From contig QEUW01000537.1 of the NCBI GenBank assembly GCA_003577005.1, positions 1 through 6,550 on the forward strand: 6,550 nt of DNA. Reading direction: 5' to 3'. The notes beneath the pieces are model-generated. The model saw nothing but the letters and a program-made list of their open reading frames with translations. It ran no database searches and had not been told where the DNA came from. Position 1 is the first letter of the stretch. Each line of letters begins with the position of its first letter. Below, in pieces: positions 1-5,883 of this stretch. Position numbers and translations under genes: made by a program. This DNA is from Chloroflexota bacterium. Its GTDB lineage: Bacteria > Chloroflexota > Anaerolineae > Caldilineales > Caldilineaceae.

Positions 1-111
1 TGGCCGGACAGGAAAATTGACCGTCGCTCATTTTTACTCTCGACAAAATCAACTTCAAAATGGTGCTTTTGCTGGGCGTTCCACCGATTTGCCTTCTTTA
101 CGTTAATTGTA

Positions 112-148
112 GTAAACTTACTTGTAATTTCTTCTCTGGTATTTTACC
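112..148. promoter_or_regulatory. Possible operator half-sites for the HigA-type repressor
   Basis: Two short palindromes flank or overlap the candidate promoter: GTAAACTTAC at 112-121 (arms GTAA/TTAC, two-base centre) and GGTATTTTACC at 138-148 (arms GGTA/TACC, three-base centre), the second overlapping the -10 box. HigA-family antitoxins usually repress their own promoter by binding such palindromes. The arms are only four bases long in AT-rich DNA, so chance occurrence is quite possible. Confidence 0.25.
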
Positions 149-150
149 AT
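122..150 (+). promoter_or_regulatory. Candidate sigma-70 promoter of the higB-higA pair
   Basis: TTGTAA at 122-127 and TACCAT at 145-150 are separated by exactly 17 bases, and each matches the sigma-70 consensus at four of six positions. Transcription would begin near 157 and leave a leader of about 15 bases before the ATG at 172. There is no well-placed Shine-Dalgarno: AAGG at 152-155 lies too far upstream, about 16 bases from the start codon. This is a plausible but unremarkable match in AT-rich DNA. Confidence 0.4.
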
Positions 151-171
151 AAAGGTTAAAAGAACTGGCGA

Positions 172-507
172 ATGGATGTCTACTTTGCATCCGAGCGACT
201 GGCGAAGTTGCTCCAGACCCCCCGAGCATGTACGAGAGAATTCGGTCCCGCAAACGCAAAGTGGATTCCACGACGCCTGGACAACTTGCGCTTCGCCGCT
301 AACTTGCACGTCATGTATTCGCTGCCCGGTGGACTTCACCCACTGCATGGCGACCGCGCTGAGACATTTGCTATCAAGTTGCAACACGGCTACCGGCTGA
401 TCATCGCGCCGGCCGACACACCTCCTCCACGGAAACCCGATGGTGGATTGGACCTAGAGGCGATCCGTTCAGTGACCGTTCTCGCAGTGGAGGATTACCA
501 TGATTGA
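172..507 (+). CDS. higB: HigB/RelE-superfamily type II toxin (mRNA interferase)
   Basis: This 111-residue protein looks like a HigB-type toxin of the RelE/ParE fold. Such toxins cut translated mRNA at the ribosome and arrest growth when their antitoxin is lost. Family signatures in order are an N-terminal strand and helix (about 2-16), a basic segment WIPRRLDNLR (31-40), the HPLHGDR turn (56-62), a core strand ending in YRLIIAP (74-80), and the closing VEDYH (106-110). Length is normal for the family. The ATG at 172 lies next to the first strand; the next in-frame Met (residue 48) would remove half the fold, so 172 is the start despite a weak ribosome site. The stop overlaps the next gene by eight bases, giving the toxin-first order typical of higBA. 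Toxicity and target are inferred from the family. Confidence 0.85.
   Translation: MDVYFASERLAKLLQTPRACTREFGPANAKWIPRRLDNLRFAANLHVMYSLPGGLHPLHGDRAETFAIKLQHGYRLIIAPADTPPPRKPDGGLDLEAIRSVTVLAVEDYHD
489..493 (+). promoter_or_regulatory. Strong Shine-Dalgarno for the HigA-ImmA gene
   Basis: GGAGG lies six bases upstream of the ATG at 500, inside the last codons of the toxin gene. It fixes the antitoxin start at 500 and supports coupled translation of the pair, with the antitoxin well expressed relative to the poorly led toxin gene. Confidence 0.75.
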
Positions 508-1600
508 CACCCGCATCCGCTATCAACCAGCTACTGTCACCGCACCCGGCGAAACCCTGGCTGACCTGCTCGAAGAACAGTGCATGACTCAAACCGAGCT
601 GGCACATCGCATGGGCCGCCCGGTCAAAACGATCAACGAAATCATCAAAGGCAAAGCGGCGATTACCCCTGAAACCGCGCTGCAACTGGAAAAGGTCTTT
701 ACCACGCCCGCCGCCTACTGGCTCAACCACGAGGCCCACTACCGGGCCTACCTGGCGCGGCGCAACGAAGATGACGATCTGGCGGCCTGGCACAACTGGC
801 TGGATCGCCATCCACTCAAAGAACTCAAAACACTGGACATCCTGCCCGACCTGTACAGCCGCGGCAAAAACAAAAACATTCTATTGCGCCGTCTGCTCCA
901 TTTCTTTGGCGTAGCCTCCCCAACCGAGTGGGAGAACTTCTACGGCAATATGAAAACTGCCTATCGCCGCAACAAGGATCAAAGCGATCCCTACGCCACG
1001 GCGGCCTGGCTGCGGCTGGGTGAACTACAGGCCGCCTCTGCTTCCTGCGCCCCGTTTGACCGCCAACGCTTTGACGCCGCGCTGCACGAGATTCGCACAT
1101 TCACGCTCCTGCCACCCGAAGACTTTGAGCCCCGGCTCAAGGCGCTCTGCGCCGCCACCGGCGTGATTGTTGCCCTGGTGCCGGCCATCCCACGCGCTCG
1201 CGTCAGTGGCGCCGCCCGCTGGCTCAACAACCGGCCGCTGATCCAGCTCTCACTCTACGGCAAGACCAACGACCGCTTCTGGTTCACCTTCTTCCACGAA
1301 GCGTGCCATATCCTGAAGCACAGTCACAAGCTGGTCTATCTTGACGAATTGGATGGCGATCCCTCAGAGCCGGAAGAGCAAGAGGCGGACAGATTTGCTG
1401 CCAACCTCTTGATCCCACCTGAATACGCAGCCGAGTTGCCCACACTTCGCTCCAAAGAAGCCGTACGGACCTTTGCCGGGCACATCGGCGTGCATCCAGG
1501 CATCGTGGTCGGCCGTCTCCAGCACGATAATGAGATCGAGAAGTCGTGGATGAACGACCTCAAAGCTACCTTTACCTGGCGCGAAACGCCAGTCGGCTAA
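500..1600 (+). CDS. higA: HigA-like antitoxin fused to ImmA/IrrE zinc metallopeptidase domain
   Basis: This 366-residue protein combines two modules. Residues about 16-75 form an XRE/HigA helix-turn-helix (QTELAHRMGRPVKTINEIIKG, with the HigA-typical ITPETALQLEKVF following) expected to bind the operator and neutralise the toxin next door. Residues about 205-345 match the ImmA/IrrE peptidase family: H266-E267-A268-C269-H270 is the HEXXH zinc motif, and E295 in the downstream EADRFAANLLIP segment is the probable third ligand. A helical linker (about 90-200) joins them. Classical HigA proteins are only about 90-110 residues; the long fused form is a known variant annotated as an antitoxin or ImmA-type peptidase. 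ImmA-family proteases cleave XRE repressors on stress, so this one could control its own or another repressor. The active site looks intact. Whether the peptidase acts on this protein, the toxin or something else is not visible here. Confidence 0.88.
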   Translation: MIDTRIRYQPATVTAPGETLADLLEEQCMTQTELAHRMGRPVKTINEIIKGKAAITPETALQLEKVFTTPAAYWLNHEAHYRAYLARRNEDDDLAAWHNWLDRHPLKELKTLDILPDLYSRGKNKNILLRRLLHFFGVASPTEWENFYGNMKTAYRRNKDQSDPYATAAWLRLGELQAASASCAPFDRQRFDAALHEIRTFTLLPPEDFEPRLKALCAATGVIVALVPAIPRARVSGAARWLNNRPLIQLSLYGKTNDRFWFTFFHEACHILKHSHKLVYLDELDGDPSEPEEQEADRFAANLLIPPEYAAELPTLRSKEAVRTFAGHIGVHPGIVVGRLQHDNEIEKSWMNDLKATFTWRETPVG

Positions 1601-1884
1601 TGCTGCCGCCATAGCTTCCGGCCCGTACTGGGAACATTCCTGTATGACCATGGAAGCAGTTGCATATCCGAACGAGTGACAGATCCACATTGACCACGAG
1701 CACTTTGTCCCTGAACTCTTCACCGGCAACGTCTTCAGGTCGAATGTCCGGTCGCCAAGATCGATAAACTCATCCGCCTCCCCGGCGTGCAAAACACCAG
1801 CGCCGGCGAACGCGAAGTCTGCAAAGCCCTGGGCAAAACGCTCTTCGAGAAGGCCTACGGTTATATCAAGCGATACTACTGAGC
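1601..1884. other. Intergenic stretch holding a decayed gene fragment
   Basis: No intact gene spans this 284-base gap. Its right part carries the hsdR-like remnant described separately. The left part (1601-1714) is interrupted by stops in the plus frames I read and gave nothing I recognise. The long minus-strand frame across the region is the antisense of the remnant and of the HigA gene end. I found no convincing terminator after the stop at 1600 and no good promoter for the gene starting at 1885. Confidence 0.5.
1715..1882 (+). pseudogene. Remnant of type I restriction enzyme R subunit (HsdR) C-terminus
   Basis: An open stretch of 55 codons follows the in-frame TGA at 1712-1714 and ends with a natural stop at 1880-1882. 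It has no good start codon. The translation contains NTSAGEREVCKALGKTL and ends in FEKAYGYIKRYY. From memory this resembles the extreme C-terminus of many HsdR subunits, where a segment like SAGEREVRKALRKTL is followed by a short KYxLHxDQEL-type stretch and then LFxKAYxYIxxYY. If that is right, about ten residues are missing in frame between KTL and FEKAY, and everything upstream (helicase and nuclease domains) is gone. The match is from recalled family patterns, not a search. It suggests a type I restriction locus once stood here and was mostly deleted or overwritten. Confidence 0.55.
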
Positions 1885-3948
1885 ATGATGGCACCGAATA
1901 ACATCACCCCCCTCTGGTCAAAAATCAAGAGTGAGCAGCCAGACGTACACGCGTTGTTGACACATCTGGCTGCTGCTATCTATGAGCAAGGCACTGAGTC
2001 AATTTTCCTACCGGTTGAAGAGCAGTCAGCGCTGCTACATGCGGTTGAGCACCAAATCATCAAGCGAGAAGGTGACACAGTCACCTTTGCCGTGTCAGAT
2101 CTACGACTTCAATATGTGGCTCATCATGTGACCGACCTTGCACTCACAAGGTGGGATCAGCCGCAAGAGTTTTGTAAGTGGATCGACAAGGTCAACTCGC
2201 TTGTGTATCGTCTCAGCCTAGGTCGAGAGCTTGTCCCAGAGGTGCTTTTTCTCCTTTCAGAGGAGCACCACAAGGATCTACTGGGGAGAGTTGAACTGTA
2301 CGCTCAGTGGAGCCTGGACCCCACTGAGGAAACAACTGGACTCAGTAACATCTTCTACAACTTCTGCAATGTTCTGCCGTCTCTAACTGTCGATTTCAGC
2401 CGCCTGGCCCGGACACTTACCCACCTCTATCAAGGCCCACAACATAACCTAACTGGTGGTTGGATTTTCCAGGCCATCTTTCGGCTGGCAGCACGATCGG
2501 AGGCCGATGCATTAGGACTATTAGCAGCACTGGGAGCAGATGTAGACTCACCCATTGTGGATTTTCATGCTAATATTTTGGTCGGGCTATCCCACTTTAA
2601 CCTCCCCACAGCCCATGCGCACGCCATCGAGTACACGCAATCACCATCAGCCCGACAGCAGATCGCCGGTATTGATGCCTTGGGCAACTTCGACTATTCC
2701 TCTACTCCCTCTCTACTCACAGTAACTGAGCACCGTCTTGCTGAGCTTCTCGCTACCGACTCCGCTGAACGAATGGCCGCCCTTGCCAATGCCTATGGCA
2801 TTCTGGCCCAACAGGACGATAGGTTTGGCGAACCATTGGCTACACTGGCCCATCATACAGACTTGATTGTCAAAACTCGTGTAGCGCATCGGCTGCACGA
2901 ACTGCGAACGAAAGCGCTGCACACCAACTGGTATTTGCGTGCCCTCCTTGGTTTGACAGGCGTCCGCGCCGATCACCAGGAACTAGGTGTAGCCGTTGAT
3001 TTATCCATTGCCGGCTACATCGGCCGAGATTCGCAGACACTGCTAAGGCTGCTCGAAGCTGTCGTCACCAATCGCCAATACGGGAGCGAGGAGGATGAAG
3101 CAGAACTGCCCCAGCTACTCTCAGCCACCTTTGAGCAGTTGATAGTCACCCAACCCTACCTGCTTGATCTGATCGTCACCACCTGGTTCGCCTCACATGA
3201 TCCTGGTTTACATCACGCTGCAGCTGACATTGTCAAACACTGTTTTGATCGTCTCATAGAGCGACACAACCATGCCCTTTGCCTTGATCTGGCTGTCTTA
3301 GACAGACTCAACGAACAGGAGATTATCAACATCCTCAAGAGGTTTATGGGCTATGTAGTTGACGGGCCCGCTTTGGCTGCAGCATTCTCGTCTGTACTCC
3401 AAAGAGAAACCTGGTCAGACGAATTCATTGAATTTGTGATCGTGATGCTTTCAGACCACGTCTTATACAACTTTCCCGGCACAGCTGGCGAATTCTTGCA
3501 CCAGATTGTTGACAGGGAAGACACGCCCGCATATCAGCGGAACGTGCTTCAAGACGCGATGGAGCGATCTAAGGTTTACCATACAGCCCTGCGTGAACTT
3601 CCCAGGCTCAAAGAATTCTCACCACCATCCGACCATGTCTATGCTCTCAGACGTGCTGAGCGGGGTTGGGGCGCCAAAATGATGGAGGATGTACAACGCC
3701 AATCAGTTCTATTGAGTCTGATTCAGCGTGTGCCACTCAAATACGGGCGTGCTTCCTTTCGGAAGGAAGGCGCTGCGTATTCACAGCCTAACAGCTTGGG
3801 TTCGATTGCACACACCGTCGAGATCCCTAGAGGTGAACTGATTGATCCGCTTGGTCAAACATACTTGCGTTTCGTAAGTCGCCACGCCGGCCTTCTGCAG
3901 GCGAACGACGGGCAGGTACAGAACCAAGATGAGGGACCCAGTGCATGA
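1885..3948 (+). CDS. Uncharacterised all-helical (HEAT-like solenoid) protein, first gene of a two-gene cassette
   Basis: I do not recognise a named family. The 687-residue product has no signal peptide, membrane segment, Walker motif or obvious catalytic signature. Nearly the whole chain reads as consecutive amphipathic helices, most regular at about 190-480, where pairs such as ARQQIAGIDALGNF, LATLAHH and VKTRVAHRLHEL recall HEAT-type repeats. A different, more basic and Gly/Pro-containing segment lies at 570-665 (RRAERGWGAKMMEDVQRQ at 589-606; EIPRGELIDPLGQTYLRFV at 646-664) and looks like a conserved C-terminal cap or functional domain. The start is the ATG at 1885, two bases after the stop of the hsdR-like remnant; a second ATG follows at 1888, and no other ATG, GTG or TTG precedes it in frame after the stop at 1765. 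There is no convincing Shine-Dalgarno. The stop overlaps the nuclease-like gene, so the products probably act together, perhaps as a scaffold or sensor (inference). Confidence 0.8.
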   Translation: MMAPNNITPLWSKIKSEQPDVHALLTHLAAAIYEQGTESIFLPVEEQSALLHAVEHQIIKREGDTVTFAVSDLRLQYVAHHVTDLALTRWDQPQEFCKWIDKVNSLVYRLSLGRELVPEVLFLLSEEHHKDLLGRVELYAQWSLDPTEETTGLSNIFYNFCNVLPSLTVDFSRLARTLTHLYQGPQHNLTGGWIFQAIFRLAARSEADALGLLAALGADVDSPIVDFHANILVGLSHFNLPTAHAHAIEYTQSPSARQQIAGIDALGNFDYSSTPSLLTVTEHRLAELLATDSAERMAALANAYGILAQQDDRFGEPLATLAHHTDLIVKTRVAHRLHELRTKALHTNWYLRALLGLTGVRADHQELGVAVDLSIAGYIGRDSQTLLRLLEAVVTNRQYGSEEDEAELPQLLSATFEQLIVTQPYLLDLIVTTWFASHDPGLHHAAADIVKHCFDRLIERHNHALCLDLAVLDRLNEQEIINILKRFMGYVVDGPALAAAFSSVLQRETWSDEFIEFVIVMLSDHVLYNFPGTAGEFLHQIVDREDTPAYQRNVLQDAMERSKVYHTALRELPRLKEFSPPSDHVYALRRAERGWGAKMMEDVQRQSVLLSLIQRVPLKYGRASFRKEGAAYSQPNSLGSIAHTVEIPRGELIDPLGQTYLRFVSRHAGLLQANDGQVQNQDEGPSA
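3931..3948 (+). promoter_or_regulatory. Ribosome site and ATGA stop/start overlap coupling the central gene pair
   Basis: GAGGG at 3931-3935 lies nine bases before the ATG at 3945, and the upstream gene stops at 3946-3948, so the two share ATGA. This supports 3945 rather than the in-frame ATG at 3951 as the start. It also implies translational coupling, with near-equal production of the two proteins. Confidence 0.75.
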
Positions 3949-5600
3949 ACATGGTCATCCGTGAATATCTCAGCATGTTGAAGGAATCTGGCGAACTCGA
4001 TGCCTTGGTGCCCGACCTCTTGTTGGCCATGGGGATTGAGCCACTCAGCAAACCCCAGGTGGGGGTGCGCCAGTTTGGAGTAGACGTTGCTGCAGTCGGA
4101 CCCGATCCGGAAGATAACGACCAGGTTAAGCTGTTTCTGATCACAATCAAGCAAGGCGATTTGGACCGCAATAGTTGGGATAATGATACACCCCAGGCGG
4201 TTCGGCCTTCATTAAATGAGATCCAGGATGTCTACATTCCTGGACACGTGCTACCGGAACATGTAACGTTACCCAAGAAAATCATTGTCTGCTGCAATGG
4301 GGACAAGAAGCCGAACGTCCATGAGAACTGGAAGGGCCTCATCGAGCGATACTTCTTGGATGAATATTTGTTTCCCGAAGACACCCGAAAATTACTACGC
4401 AAGACGATTGCGCTGGCAGACCAGAATGAAGATGAACCACGCTATTTCTACGAGTTGGTTGAAACAATTCTATTCAAGAGTGACCTCCCCATCGAGAGCA
4501 TCGCGCCGGCAAAACGTGCTCGGCGGCGGGCTCTGGGGCTACTAAATCTCAGCCTCAACATCGTATTTCACTGGTGCCAAGAGGCAGAGAATCTACGTCC
4601 AGCGCTGCTATGTGCAGAACACACCGTGCTCGTCACTTGGGACTGGGCGCGTCAATCCAATCTTTTTGACTGCGAATCCACCATGGAGGGGCTTGAGGGG
4701 CTGTATCGTACCTACTTAAAGATATCCGCCACCCTTGTTCAAAAGCTACTTTCCATTTGTTTTGTCCGCGACGGATTCTTTATCCAGGCGCAGCACGACC
4801 TCCACTATCCTCTGCTCACATTCGAGGTGATCGGTATCCTAGCCACCTGTAGTCTGGCAAACCACCTCATAGCGGCCACTATTTCAAGCGATTCGGGAAA
4901 AGAGCAATTTATGAAGCGCGCAGCGGTGACAGCACAAGCGCTCGCCGAACTGCTCAAGAACAATCCGGCAGCCCATACCCCACTCTACGACAGCCATGCT
5001 GTCGATATTGCACTCGGCCTTCTAACGCTTTATTGTATGAGGGTTCATCAAACTGCGAGGGAATGGGTGGAGCAACTCGCACACCGGATTCACTTTGCCT
5101 ACCAACTAGGCCGCATGTACCCCATCGCATCCGACTCATTTGAGGATCTTGTCGCCATAAAGTATGAAAAAGACATCCCCAAAGAAAAGCTCATGGACCT
5201 GTCGACACTGCTGCCCATGCTAGCACACTGGTTTGCAATCCTCGGAATGAATGAACCTTACCAGCAGTTCCAGAAGAACGTTACGACCACATTTGCCAAG
5301 ACCAACCTCCAGCTCTGGTATCCAGACGCGAGTACTGATCAGGTGCTATACCGAACGAATGCAGGACGTGAAAGTGGGATGACCCTCGCATCGATAGAGC
5401 TGCCTAAAGACATTGAAGAGTTAAGAACAGAGATCCTGCGCCTAAATAAGCTTCAGGAAGAGGTAATCTCTAACCTGTCTTGTATGAATCAGGGTGTGCT
5501 CATACTCCCTCTCCTAGCCAGCCGACATTTCCGCACACCAGTCATCCCTTGGTTCTGGCAATCACTGATCAGCGAAGAGATATCCGAGGCAACTCAATGA
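3945..5600 (+). CDS. Uncharacterised protein with PD-(D/E)XK nuclease-like N-terminal core and helical C-terminus
   Basis: I cannot name the family. In the 551-residue product, residues about 5-130 have the layout of a PD-(D/E)XK (restriction-endonuclease-like) core: an acidic N-terminal helix (E14, E17), the segment VRQFGVDVAAVG with D47, then a strand LFLITIKQGD (63-72) with K69, and later the strand KKIIVCCNG (111-119). Mrr-like nucleases have QxGxD ... [EQ]xK at these places. Here T67 stands where Glu, Asp or Gln is expected, so activity is uncertain. Residues about 190-480 are mostly helical with no recognised motif; a hydrophobic stretch at 289-312 contains Glu and His and reads as a buried helix rather than a membrane span. 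A short likely coiled coil occupies about 487-510. The gene shares ATGA with the preceding solenoid gene. Role as the nuclease effector of a two-gene defence module is inference from fold and neighbours. Confidence 0.8.
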   Translation: MNMVIREYLSMLKESGELDALVPDLLLAMGIEPLSKPQVGVRQFGVDVAAVGPDPEDNDQVKLFLITIKQGDLDRNSWDNDTPQAVRPSLNEIQDVYIPGHVLPEHVTLPKKIIVCCNGDKKPNVHENWKGLIERYFLDEYLFPEDTRKLLRKTIALADQNEDEPRYFYELVETILFKSDLPIESIAPAKRARRRALGLLNLSLNIVFHWCQEAENLRPALLCAEHTVLVTWDWARQSNLFDCESTMEGLEGLYRTYLKISATLVQKLLSICFVRDGFFIQAQHDLHYPLLTFEVIGILATCSLANHLIAATISSDSGKEQFMKRAAVTAQALAELLKNNPAAHTPLYDSHAVDIALGLLTLYCMRVHQTAREWVEQLAHRIHFAYQLGRMYPIASDSFEDLVAIKYEKDIPKEKLMDLSTLLPMLAHWFAILGMNEPYQQFQKNVTTTFAKTNLQLWYPDASTDQVLYRTNAGRESGMTLASIELPKDIEELRTEILRLNKLQEEVISNLSCMNQGVLILPLLASRHFRTPVIPWFWQSLISEEISEATQ

Positions 5601-5829
5601 AGCGGTGGTGATGCCCGATCCCGCCAATGCTTCACCTTTGTGGACAGCTACTACTTGAGTTTCATGGTTTTTCGCCAACACCGTTGCTGCCTGCATCACC
5701 GGCCGTGCTGCGCATACATACGTCCGGGGAGAGAACATCAACCACCTTGCAATCTCCCGTTGCGCCTGGCCGTTTATACCAGACCATACCCGAGGCCGCG
5801 CCAGCAGTGAATCAGAAAAACTTTGCTTC

Positions 5830-5875
5830 TATAGCAAACGTCGGCATTTTGCATTATCCGCCGACATTTGCTATA
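5830..5875. repeat. 16-bp inverted repeat, probable AbiEi operator
   Basis: TATAGCAAACGTCGGC (5830-5845) and GCCGACATTTGCTATA (5860-5875) are inverted copies with one mismatch in sixteen and a 14-base spacer. The right arm covers four bases of the -10 box and the spacer contains most of the -35 box, so a protein bound here would block RNA polymerase. AbiEi antitoxins are known to repress their own operon by binding inverted repeats in the promoter, which makes this the expected operator. The length of the match makes chance unlikely. Confidence 0.75.
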
Positions 5876-5877
5876 AT
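5849..5877 (+). promoter_or_regulatory. abiE promoter predicted to give a leaderless mRNA
   Basis: TTGCAT (5849-5854) and a perfect TATAAT (5872-5877) are separated by 17 bases, a good sigma-70 promoter. The abiEi ATG starts at 5884, six bases after the -10 box, where transcription itself would begin. No Shine-Dalgarno is present between the -10 and the ATG. The abiEi message is therefore predicted to be leaderless. Confidence 0.7.
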
Positions 5878-5883
5878 ACTGCT

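Larger units (their letters stand above)
1..171. other. AT-rich upstream region without a supportable gene
   Basis: No reading frame here looks like a known protein. Frames from the left edge run into stops or give low-complexity translations. A minus-strand ATG at 29-31 opens a frame of only ten codons before the window edge, which is too short to judge. The right half (about 100-171) is clearly AT-rich and contains the likely promoter and operator of the HigB/HigA pair, described separately. Confidence 0.6.
5601..5883. other. Intergenic region upstream of abiEi
   Basis: I see no real gene in these 283 bases. A frame from 5627 gives a proline/serine/threonine-rich translation without recognisable features. 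The abiEi frame stays open upstream for over 70 codons but offers no ATG, GTG or TTG that I could find, so it is probably a fortuitous extension. The left end can form an imperfect hairpin (TGAAGC at 5598-5603 pairing with GCTTCA at 5629-5634, with GGTGG/CCGCC inside) without a T-run after it. The right end carries the AbiE promoter and operator. Confidence 0.55.

Noticed and set aside
1..31. Short minus-strand frame starting at the CAT at 29-31 and running off the left edge
   Set aside because: Only ten codons are visible and they match nothing I know; a divergent gene cannot be supported or excluded.
1690..1718. TTGACC at 1690-1695 considered as a -35 box for the gene at 1885
   Set aside because: The bases 17 positions downstream (GAACTC) do not resemble a -10 box, and the site is inside the decayed region far from the gene.
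1364..1894. 176-codon minus-strand frame
   Set aside because: It is antisense to the well-supported HigA-ImmA C-terminus and to the hsdR-like remnant, and its translation shows no family features.
3752..3769. Perfect 7-bp hairpin CTTCCTT/AAGGAAG with a TCGG loop
   Set aside because: It lies deep inside the solenoid gene, has no T-run and translates into ordinary in-frame sequence, so it is probably incidental.
4809..4880. Hydrophobic stretch in the nuclease-like protein (residues 289-312), considered as a membrane span
   Set aside because: It contains Glu and His within the span and is flanked by similar amphipathic helices, so a buried helix is more likely.
5598..5634. Imperfect hairpin just after the central cassette, considered as a terminator
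   Set aside because: The stem is bulged and relies on a wobble pair, the loop is long, and no T-run follows; not a convincing intrinsic terminator.
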